DNA from: Aquificaceae bacterium
GTDB lineage: Bacteria; Aquificota; Aquificia; Aquificales; Aquificaceae
Assembly: GCA_015492115.1 (NCBI GenBank)
Contig: WGFS01000222.1
Coordinates: 1-11,481, forward strand
Direction of reading: 5' to 3'
DNA: 11,481 nt
Shown here: piece by piece, positions 1-5,142 of the stretch
Layout: each line of letters starts with the position of its first letter
Position numbering within the stretch: the first letter of the stretch is position 1
Program-made: the position numbers and the translations under genes
Notes under the pieces: model-generated
Seen by the model: the letters and a program-made list of their open reading frames with translations, nothing else
Databases searched by the model: none
Told to the model about the DNA's origin: nothing

Positions 1-368
1 AGTACAACGCCCTTGAACCTAAGGACGCGGTTGAGGCTGTAAGGGGAGGTTCAAGGGTTGGCTTTGCGGTTGGTCTCGGATTTGGGACTCCTCACTACGG
101 ACTTGGATTTCTCGCTGGTCCACCCTACGATGGAGACGTGGAGGACGTCATAAACAAAGCCTTCATCCCTGGCAAGCTCCTCCCCGGAGCCAAACTCAAG
201 GGCTTCCTTTACTTTCAGAAGCTCCATGACAAAGCTAATAGAGTTAAGCTCCGCATAGGCTATAAAATAGCTGGGAAGTTCAGGACCGTTGAATTTAAGT
301 TCAGGGTGGAAGATGGGAAAGGTAGCGATAGTGACAGGAGTAAGGAGGATAGGGAGGGATATATCTGA
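1..368 (+). CDS. 3' end of an unrecognised protein gene (5' end outside window)
   Basis: The frame starting at base 3 is open from the window edge to TGA at 366-368, giving about 121 residues of a protein whose start lies upstream. The visible part opens with a Gly-rich, hydrophobic stretch (GSRVGFAVGLGFGTPHYGLG) followed by GPPYDGD. A basic domain follows with a PGKLLPGAKLKGFLYF segment and alternating beta-strand-like patterns (VKLRIGYKI, RTVEFKFRV). The Gly-rich patch and the PG-GFLYF pattern recall envelope or lipoprotein-type proteins, but I do not recognise the family and assign no function. The last 18 or so codons overlap the start of the next gene by 56 bases, and the C-terminal tail (about KGSDSDRSKEDREGYI) looks like an out-of-frame reading of it. 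The true end may therefore be extended by an ancestral loss of stop or a frameshift. The reading frame itself is convincing up to about base 310. Confidence 0.6.
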   Translation, partial: YNALEPKDAVEAVRGGSRVGFAVGLGFGTPHYGLGFLAGPPYDGDVEDVINKAFIPGKLLPGAKLKGFLYFQKLHDKANRVKLRIGYKIAGKFRTVEFKFRVEDGKGSDSDRSKEDREGYI

Positions 369-1068
369 GCACCTCCTGAGGAAAGGCTACGACCTTGCGC
401 TCGTTTACAGGTCTTCCGATGAAGAGGTAAAGCGCCTTGAAAGGGTAGCAGGTTCCCTCGGGAGAAGGGTTCTTCTTCTAAAGGGGGACCTCTCAGAGGA
501 GGACTTCTGTAAGAAGGTTGTTGAAGAGACCTACTCGGAGTTCGGGAGGATAGACGCCCTCATTCACCTCGCATCACCCTACTTCAGGACGCCCATTGAG
601 GAGGTTTCCGCTGAGGACATAGATAGGCACTTCAGACCCATAGCGATGGCTTTTGTCCTCCTCTCTAAAGAAGCCTACAAAAGGATGCTACTCAACGAAG
701 GGGATACAAGGGGACATATCCTCGCCTTCGGAGACTGGGCTGTAGAGCACACTCCCTACAAGAATTACAGCGCCTACTTCCTCGCCAAGGGAGCCCTACA
801 CACAGCGGTAAAGGTTCTTGCCAAGGAGTTCGCCCCTCACGTTCCCGTGAACTGCATAGCCCTTGGACCAACCCTGAAGGCTGAAGACCTTACCGAGGAG
901 GAGTGGGAGAGGATACTCAAAAACACACCGCTCAAGAGAGCGGTGTCCCTCAAAGAGGTCTGTGAGCTTACAGAGTTCCTTCTAAAGACTGAGAGCATGA
1001 CCGGTGAGGTGATAATGGTGGACGGTGGGAGGCACATAGCGGGTTCAGGGCTTGGAAGTGTGGGATGA
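313..1068 (+). CDS. short-chain dehydrogenase/reductase, pteridine-reductase-like
   Basis: A 251-residue Rossmann-fold NAD(P)H oxidoreductase of the classical SDR family. The nucleotide-binding TGVRRIGR (residues 8-15) carries the Arg-Arg-Ile-Gly form typical of pteridine reductase PTR1 and FolM (dihydromonapterin reductase) rather than the usual TGxxxGIG, which suggests NADPH. GDLS (58-61) is the adenine-pocket Asp and HLAS (85-88) replaces the usual NNAG. FGDWA (139-143) supplies an Asp where most SDRs have Ser, as in PTR1/FolM. YFLAK (155-159) is the YxxxK catalytic pair, and MVDGG (235-239) is the standard C-terminal motif. A role reducing a pterin or related quinonoid substrate is inferred, not proven; a generic SDR remains possible. 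I chose ATG 313 because AGGGTGGA lies just upstream and the beta-1 strand begins at residue 3; a TTG at 289 would add eight residues unlike the family. The stop overlaps the next start (ATGA, 1065-1068), so the two are probably translationally coupled. Confidence 0.85.
   Translation: MGKVAIVTGVRRIGRDISEHLLRKGYDLALVYRSSDEEVKRLERVAGSLGRRVLLLKGDLSEEDFCKKVVEETYSEFGRIDALIHLASPYFRTPIEEVSAEDIDRHFRPIAMAFVLLSKEAYKRMLLNEGDTRGHILAFGDWAVEHTPYKNYSAYFLAKGALHTAVKVLAKEFAPHVPVNCIALGPTLKAEDLTEEEWERILKNTPLKRAVSLKEVCELTEFLLKTESMTGEVIMVDGGRHIAGSGLGSVG
925..946. repeat. perfect 9-bp inverted repeat with 4-base loop inside the SDR gene
   Basis: ACACCGCTC (925-933) pairs perfectly with GAGCGGTGT (938-946) around the loop AAGA. 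No T-run follows (the next bases are CCCTC), so it is not a standard factor-independent terminator. It encodes part of the conserved loop NTPLKRAVS of the reductase, so protein coding may explain it, but the stem would be stable in mRNA. Confidence 0.5.
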
Positions 1069-1676
1069 AGAAGGTCTCAGTTCTCTTCAGCGCTGGGGTT
1101 GAGAGCTCTTCCCTACTCGTGCACTACCTTGAAGAGGGTTTCCTGGTTCTTCCTCTCTACGTTCGCTGTGGTCTTCCATGGGAGAGAAGAGAGCTCCGAT
1201 GGGCTGAGAGGCTCTGGGCTGTCTTGAAGAAAAGGTATAAGAAACTGCTCCCTCTCAGGGTTCTTCCGATGGTAGGTATAAGCCCCTCAAGGGGAAAGCT
1301 TGAGATACCGATGAGGAACCTCACACTAACCGTGGGCGTGGTTGCGGAGTCTTACAGAAGAGGGATAAAGAGGATAGCCATAGGGAGCCTCGGTATATAC
1401 CCCTTTCCCGACAACAACAGGGAGTACTTTGATGCCCTTGAAAATATAGTTTCCAAAGGTGCAAAGGAGAGGGTAAGTATAGAGACACCCTTCATGGGTC
1501 TTGAGAAGTGGGAGGTTATAGGGAGGTTCTGGGGAAAGGTGCCCTACAGACTGACCTTCTCCTGCATGAGACCAAAGGGAGACACCCACTGCGGTGTATG
1601 TCCAAAGTGCCTTGAAAGAAAGGAAGGTTTTAGAAAGGCGGGCGTTCCTGACCCTACGCTGTATGCTTCTTCATAG
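1065..1676 (+). CDS. QueC/ExsB-like PP-loop ATPase (7-cyano-7-deazaguanine synthase family)
   Basis: A 203-residue protein of the adenine-nucleotide alpha-hydrolase (PP-loop) fold. QueC converts 7-carboxy-7-deazaguanine plus ammonia to preQ0 at ATP expense, on the path to queuosine in tRNA. Family marks are the N-terminal PP-loop FSAGVESSSLL (8-18), IPMRNLTL (81-88) matching the QueC 'P-RN' motif, and PDNNREYFDAL (115-125) matching its 'D-R-EF-DA' region. TPFMGLEKWE (141-150) follows, then a C-terminal zinc-type cluster C167, C176, C179, C182 in SC...HCGVCPKC. The PP-loop is atypical: QueC proteins usually read SGGxDSS/T, whereas this has SAGVESS, with Gly to Ala and Asp to Glu. A relative with altered chemistry is therefore possible and I give no gene symbol. 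The start ATG overlaps the reductase stop, and a pterin-like reductase beside a deazapurine enzyme makes joint pterin/deazapurine metabolism plausible (inference). The 3' end overlaps the opposite-strand DUF465 gene by 23 bases. Confidence 0.75.
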   Translation: MKKVSVLFSAGVESSSLLVHYLEEGFLVLPLYVRCGLPWERRELRWAERLWAVLKKRYKKLLPLRVLPMVGISPSRGKLEIPMRNLTLTVGVVAESYRRGIKRIAIGSLGIYPFPDNNREYFDALENIVSKGAKERVSIETPFMGLEKWEVIGRFWGKVPYRLTFSCMRPKGDTHCGVCPKCLERKEGFRKAGVPDPTLYASS

Positions 1677-1881
1677 CTTCCTGTATCCTCCGCTCCATGA
1701 GGTCTTTGTAGTATAGCTTTTCCTTCTTAAGCCGTTCTATCTCAAGCTCAAGGTCGTGGGTCATGGGGTGGTGCTTCTCAAGTTTTGCTATATCCTTGTC
1801 AAGCTCATCGTGCTTGTCCTTCCACTCCTTGAACTGAGGGTCTTCTTCGTAGAGCTTCTTTATAACCTCTTCTCTGTTCAT
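1654..1881 (-). CDS. small coiled-coil protein, DUF465/YdcH-like
   Basis: A 75-residue, highly charged, almost wholly helical protein. The pattern EEDPQFKEWKDKHDELDKDI (residues 12-31), then a Lys/Glu/Leu heptad helix ending in LKKEKLYYKDLMERR (51-65), fits the DUF465/YdcH family of short two-helix proteins. Those are common in bacteria and their function is poorly defined. There is no signal peptide or membrane segment. The start ATG (1879-1881) overlaps the stop of the upstream membrane-protein gene in an ATGA arrangement, with AGGGGGA as a ribosome-binding site inside that gene. It is therefore the last gene of the purA - membrane protein - DUF465 minus-strand unit. Its 3' end runs 23 bases into the convergent QueC-like gene, leaving no room for a terminator between them. 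Confidence 0.8.
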   Translation of the reverse strand: MNREEVIKKLYEEDPQFKEWKDKHDELDKDIAKLEKHHPMTHDLELEIERLKKEKLYYKDLMERRIQEAMKKHTA

Positions 1882-2309
1882 ATCACATCCCCCTTTCTGG
1901 GTCTAAAGAGTATTAAACCACACAAGGACAGGAGGTATCCGAGCAGTAAGGCTGAAAAGCTACCCGCAAATATGAAGAACAGGAAGGCTATCCCAAAGGG
2001 AACGCAGAGAAGAACGTAACTCCAGAAGTACCTCCTTACCGCGGTATAGCTCCAGTACCTGTCCGTCATGCTCACAGGGAACATCTTTTTTCTAACGAGG
2101 AACGCCACCGCGTAACCGATGACCCCGGTGGCCAGCTCTACTCCGTAAATGTAGAGTATCAGTCTTGGAGATACAGGCATGGAGAAGAAGCTGTAAAGGG
2201 CGAGACCAACGACAAAGAAGAGGGTTACCGTTCCTGCAAAGGCGAGGTTTAACTGCTTTGCCCTCTTTACAAAGAGCTCACCTTTATCTGAGGTAGTTCC
2301 CTGAGCCAT
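1878..2309 (-). CDS. small integral membrane protein, four predicted helices
   Basis: A 143-residue protein that I do not recognise by family. A short basic N-terminus (KRAKQ at 15-19) is followed by four hydrophobic stretches at roughly 21-43, 49-72, 94-115 and 117-135, and a basic tail RPRKG. It is almost certainly an inner-membrane protein with both ends in the cytoplasm by the positive-inside rule (inference). Between helices 2 and 3 there is a polar, aromatic loop (MTDRYWSYTAVRRYFWSY, 81-98). The start ATG lies 43 bases inside the 3' end of purA and is preceded by GGAAGAG at good spacing; no other start exists before helix 1, so the overlap looks genuine. It is coupled to the downstream DUF465 gene by a 4-base overlap. 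Nothing in the sequence ties it functionally to purine synthesis. Confidence 0.7.
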   Translation of the reverse strand: MAQGTTSDKGELFVKRAKQLNLAFAGTVTLFFVVGLALYSFFSMPVSPRLILYIYGVELATGVIGYAVAFLVRKKMFPVSMTDRYWSYTAVRRYFWSYVLLCVPFGIAFLFFIFAGSFSALLLGYLLSLCGLILFRPRKGDVI

Positions 2310-3568
2310 ACAAACTCTTCCCTTCTGGGACCGGTGGAGAGCATTATAACAGGAACACCTGTGAAGTCCTCTATAAAACGTATGTACTCCTTAGCTTGAT
2401 TGGGAAGTTCCTTTACATCTCTGGCTCCCTTCGTGCTACTTTTCCACCCCTTCAGGGTCTCATAGACTGGAACCGCGTTCTCAAGGACTCTGAGGGAGGC
2501 TGGGAAGCTCTCCAGCCTCTCACCCTCGTACTCGTAGGCGACGCATACCTTTACCTCGTCAAAGGTGTCAAGAACGTCCAGCTTTGTGAGGATTATTCCA
2601 TCAAAGTGGTTCAGCTCCACAGCGTACTTGAGGGCGACAAGGTCTAACCACCCGCACCTCCTGGGTCTTCCCGTTGTTGAGCCGTACTCCCCTCCCAGAT
2701 CTCTCAACCTGTCTCCTTCCTCCCCCTTCAGCTCTGTGGGGAAGGGACCGCCTCCTACCCTCGTGGTGTACGCCTTGGCTACACCCACCAGGTAAGCGTC
2801 CGAGAAGAACTTGGGAGAGAGCCCTGTCCCGTTTGAAAGTCCCAAGGCTGAAGAGTTGGAAGAGGTTACGTAGGGGTAGGTTCCCATGTCCACGTCCAGC
2901 ATGGTTCCCTGAGCCCCCTCAAAGAGGAGGGTTTTATCAGCTTTGAGAAGGTATCGGGACACATCCTTGACGAGGTGTTTGTACTTTCCGTATCTCTCAA
3001 GGGTTTCTTCAAATATCCTCTGTGTGTCAAGGTCGTGGTTCTCACAGAACACCTTCTCGCATATGTCTTTAACAAAGGCCACGTTCTCCTCTATGAGGGA
3101 ATACAGACGCTTCTCGTCGTCAAGGTCTGCCAGCCTTATCCCCTTCCTCCCGAACTTGAACATGTAGGCTGGACCTATCCCTCTTAAAGTGGTGCCTATT
3201 CCACCTTTCTTCTCAAAGAGCCTGTCAAGGAGTTTGTGGTAGGGCATGACGAGATGCGCTCTGTCGCTTACAAGGAGTCTGTCCTCGTAAGAGATGCCCT
3301 TCTCAGCCAGACCTTCAAGTTCCTGCTCAAGAACCTCAAGGTCAACCACCATTCCCTGAGCTATGACACCTATCACGTGAGGGTGAAGTATCCCCGTCGG
3401 TAAGAGGTGAAGTATGAACTTCTCTCCGTTGGCTATAACCGTGTGTCCTGCGTTGCTACCTCCCTGATACCTTACGGTAACCTCGTAGCTCTCCGAGAGC
3501 AGGTCTACTATCTTTCCCTTTCCTTCGTCACCCCACTGGGCACCGAGTATGACGAGCTTTCTGTCCAT
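2267..3568 (-). CDS. purA: adenylosuccinate synthetase
   Basis: A cytosolic enzyme of AMP synthesis: IMP + aspartate + GTP give adenylosuccinate + GDP + phosphate. The 433-residue product has the usual family length. It opens with VILGAQWGDEGKGKIVD, where GDEGKGK (13-19) is the GTP/phosphate loop with the catalytic Asp14. GGSNAGHTV (about 36-44) carries the catalytic His42. GIGPAYMFKFGRKGIRL is the IMP-loop signature, FEGAQGTMLDVDMGTYPYVT is the second signature, and TTGRPRRCGWLD together with the 3' guanine-loop KLDVLD complete the fold. The product seems complete, without frameshift. It is first in a minus-strand unit with the membrane-protein and DUF465 genes, and diverges from the first IclR-type regulator across only 43 bp. 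GGGG at weak spacing is the only Shine-Dalgarno-like sequence upstream of its ATG. Regulation by the adjacent regulator is possible but nothing here proves it. Confidence 0.97.
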   Translation of the reverse strand: MDRKLVILGAQWGDEGKGKIVDLLSESYEVTVRYQGGSNAGHTVIANGEKFILHLLPTGILHPHVIGVIAQGMVVDLEVLEQELEGLAEKGISYEDRLLVSDRAHLVMPYHKLLDRLFEKKGGIGTTLRGIGPAYMFKFGRKGIRLADLDDEKRLYSLIEENVAFVKDICEKVFCENHDLDTQRIFEETLERYGKYKHLVKDVSRYLLKADKTLLFEGAQGTMLDVDMGTYPYVTSSNSSALGLSNGTGLSPKFFSDAYLVGVAKAYTTRVGGGPFPTELKGEEGDRLRDLGGEYGSTTGRPRRCGWLDLVALKYAVELNHFDGIILTKLDVLDTFDEVKVCVAYEYEGERLESFPASLRVLENAVPVYETLKGWKSSTKGARDVKELPNQAKEYIRFIEDFTGVPVIMLSTGPRREEFVWLRELPQIKVSSL

Positions 3569-3611
3569 AGATTAACCCCGAACTTCTAATTGTATAATAT
3601 GAGGCGTAAAG
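3569..3611. promoter_or_regulatory. 43-bp divergent promoter region between purA and an IclR-type gene
   Basis: This AT-rich gap contains a consensus -10 hexamer TATAAT at 3593-3598 on the + strand. It would start transcription near 3605 and give a leader of only about 7 bases before the regulator's ATG at 3612; GAGG at 3601-3604 could be its ribosome-binding site. Read on the other strand, TATTAT (3594-3599) is a plausible -10 for purA with a leader of under 20 bases. No good -35 is visible for either direction, so use of one shared -10 by both genes is inference. Confidence 0.4.
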
Positions 3612-4379
3612 ATGCACAGAGATAAGAGCTTTTACCTTATACAGAACGTAGATCACGCCATGCGTATCCTCTTTCTCATAGAGAAAGAACCCAGGACGGT
3701 TGACAACCTCCACAGAGAAACGGGACTCAAGCCTGAGAGGATAGAGAGAATCCTTGAGATATTCGTTGACAGAGAGTGGCTGAGCTACCATGAGGAGTCC
3801 GGCAGGTACATGCTCGGCGTAAAGTGCTTTGAGCTCGGAAGGGCTTACTTCCAGCATCTTGACGTAAGAAACCTCGCCAAACCCATACTGAGGGATGTGG
3901 TAGAAAGGCTAAAAGAGAACGCTTACCTGACTACACGTATAGGGTACGAAGTTCTCTACATAGAGAAGCAGGAGGTTGAAAAGGAGGTGGGGATACTCTC
4001 AAGGTTCGGTAGGGTGCTTCCCATGTACGCGTCCGCTTCCGGGAAGATATACTTAGCTTACTTTGACGACAGGGAGGTTGAGGACTACTTCAAGAAGGTA
4101 AAGTGGGTGAAGTATACGGAGAGGACTAAGGAACCCGAGGAGGTTAGAGAGGAGCTAAAGGTTATAAAGAAGAGGGGGTTCTCCGTAAACCTTGGGGAGT
4201 ACGAGGAGGACGTGGTAAGCATAGCGGCACCTGTCTTTGATTACGCAGGAAAGGTAAGCTACACCGTGAGTGTGGTCGCCCCAGCTTACAGAGTCCCTGA
4301 AGAACTGTTGCGTACGAGGTTCAGGGAAGTTGCCATCTCCGCAGCTCAGGAACTTTCAAAGAGACTCGGAAAACTCTAA
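3612..4379 (+). CDS. IclR-family transcriptional regulator, full length
   Basis: A 255-residue DNA-binding regulator with the standard two-part IclR layout. The N-terminal winged helix-turn-helix is at about 10-70 (RTVDNLHRETGLKPERIERI, then a wing at YHEESGRYMLG). The C-terminal effector-binding domain is at about 80-250. Family landmarks are FELGRAYF (73-80), RFGRVLPMYASASGKIYLAY (131-150), KKRGFSVNLGEYEEDVVSIA (186-205) and the closing AAPVFDYAGKVSYTVSVVAP. IclR proteins commonly sense small organic acids or aromatic compounds and often control a neighbouring or divergent operon; the ligand here is unknown. It starts at ATG 3612 after GAGG. It diverges from purA and converges on a second IclR gene, sharing four bases at the stops. 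Its length is normal, unlike its shortened neighbour. Confidence 0.92.
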   Translation: MHRDKSFYLIQNVDHAMRILFLIEKEPRTVDNLHRETGLKPERIERILEIFVDREWLSYHEESGRYMLGVKCFELGRAYFQHLDVRNLAKPILRDVVERLKENAYLTTRIGYEVLYIEKQEVEKEVGILSRFGRVLPMYASASGKIYLAYFDDREVEDYFKKVKWVKYTERTKEPEEVREELKVIKKRGFSVNLGEYEEDVVSIAAPVFDYAGKVSYTVSVVAPAYRVPEELLRTRFREVAISAAQELSKRLGKL

Positions 4380-5035
4380 TCCCAGTAACCGAGTTTAAGG
4401 GAGATGTCAAGCGCAGCATCCTCAAGGAGAGGTTTTATATCCTTCTCAATACGACTCAAAGGCATCCTGTACATCGGGGCGAGAACCTCAACCGCGGCTA
4501 TGGGTCTTCCTCTGTAATCCCTGACCACACAGGCGCCCCCAGCTATGCCGTTCTTCTCATCGTGCTCGTAGTCAAAGACGAACCCAGCCTCTCCCCTCAG
4601 AGCCTTCTTTATCGCCTTTGCTGAACTCACAGAGCTGTTTATCCCAAACCTCCTCCCCATTCTCGGCTTCACCTTAACAGGTTTTATGGTCTCCTCAGAG
4701 GCTATGTATATGATGAACTGCTGTTTGTCGTCCAGCATAGCGAGGTTTATGGTTTCTCCCAGGCTGAACCTTAGGCTCTTGAGGACAGGTATGGACAGTT
4801 TTGTAAGAGGGTGCTTGTGTATAAAACCGTAACCGAGCACCACACAGCCTGTTGATAGCTTGTACTTCTCCGTTTCCTCTTCCTTCTCAACGAGTCCGTG
4901 CTCTTCAAGCGTAACAAGTATCCTGAAAACGTTGTTCTTGTTGAGGCTTAGTTCGTTGCTTATCTCTGTAACACCCGCCCTGCCTCTTTCCATGAGAAAG
5001 TCAAGCACATCAAGGGTTTTATGAAGAGCCTTCAT
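4376..5035 (-). CDS. IclR-family regulator with shortened effector domain; likely regulator of the icd-cfi operon
   Basis: A 219-residue regulator. The N-terminal winged helix-turn-helix (about 1-65) contains AGVTEISNELSLNKNNVFRI and a wing EKEEETEKYKLST. The effector domain has SLGETINLAML (91-101), the Arg/Gly-rich MGRRFGINSSVSSAKAIKKA (126-145), then IAGGACVVRDYRGRPIAAVE. Compared with its neighbour and typical IclR proteins, about 34 residues are missing between the SAKAIKKAL helix and the YEHDEKNG strand, so the domain is compact. No frameshift is visible, and the flanking motifs remain in one frame. The gene diverges from icd across 107 bp that holds matched palindromes, so control of the reductive-carboxylation operon and of itself is the simplest reading (inference). 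No Shine-Dalgarno sequence precedes ATG 5035, and a candidate -10 on its strand would leave almost no leader, so its mRNA may be leaderless. Its stop overlaps that of the convergent IclR gene by four bases. Confidence 0.9.
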   Translation of the reverse strand: MKALHKTLDVLDFLMERGRAGVTEISNELSLNKNNVFRILVTLEEHGLVEKEEETEKYKLSTGCVVLGYGFIHKHPLTKLSIPVLKSLRFSLGETINLAMLDDKQQFIIYIASEETIKPVKVKPRMGRRFGINSSVSSAKAIKKALRGEAGFVFDYEHDEKNGIAGGACVVRDYRGRPIAAVEVLAPMYRMPLSRIEKDIKPLLEDAALDISLKLGYWD

Positions 5036-5041
5036 TAAGGC

Positions 5042-5057
5042 AGTATTTTAACATTCT
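5042..5057. repeat. candidate operator copy 1 (16-bp imperfect palindrome)
   Basis: AGTATTTTAACATTCT matches its own reverse complement at 12 of 16 positions. It resembles a second copy at 5072-5087, with consensus AGTRTTTTAAMATKCT. The two centres are 30 bp apart, about three helical turns, so dimers would sit on one face of the DNA. The copy lies over the likely -10 of the minus-strand IclR gene (its start is at 5035), suitable for autoregulation. Binding by that regulator is inferred. Confidence 0.5.
5045..5050 (-). promoter_or_regulatory. possible -10 of the shortened IclR gene
   Basis: Read on the minus strand this is TAAAAT, ending 10 bases before the start codon, which would place transcription start within about 3-5 bases of the ATG. 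No -35 hexamer at standard spacing is evident: TTGAGC at 5064-5069 on that strand is only 13 bases away. The call is weak. Confidence 0.3.
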
Positions 5058-5071
5058 AACAGAGCTCAAAC

Positions 5072-5087
5072 AGTGTTTTAAAATGCT
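5072..5087. repeat. candidate operator copy 2 (16-bp imperfect palindrome) abutting the icd -35
   Basis: AGTGTTTTAAAATGCT matches its reverse complement at 12 of 16 positions. It agrees with copy 1 at 5042-5057 in 13 of 16 positions when both are read from one base earlier (5041 and 5071). It ends on the first base of TTGACA (5087-5092), a position suited to activation or interference at the icd promoter. A third, weaker inverted half-match (AGTGTTAAAAA on the minus strand, 5115-5125) covers the region just after the -10. Confidence 0.5.
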
Positions 5088-5115
5088 TGACACTCCCCTC
5101 GGGCTCACATAAAAT
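5087..5115 (+). promoter_or_regulatory. strong sigma-70-type promoter of the icd-cfi operon
   Basis: A perfect -35 TTGACA (5087-5092) is followed after exactly 17 bases by TAAAAT (5110-5115), one mismatch from the consensus -10. Transcription would begin near 5122, leaving a leader of about 20 bases. That leader contains AGGAGG at 5132-5137, five bases before the icd ATG. This is the best promoter in the window and fits high expression of the downstream operon. Confidence 0.8.
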
Positions 5116-5142
5116 TTTTAACACTTTTCTTAGGAGGAGATA

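Noticed and set aside
289..312. TTG 289 as the start of the short-chain dehydrogenase
   Set aside because: It would add eight residues with no family counterpart. ATG 313 has a Shine-Dalgarno-like AGGGTGGA and begins right at the first beta strand.
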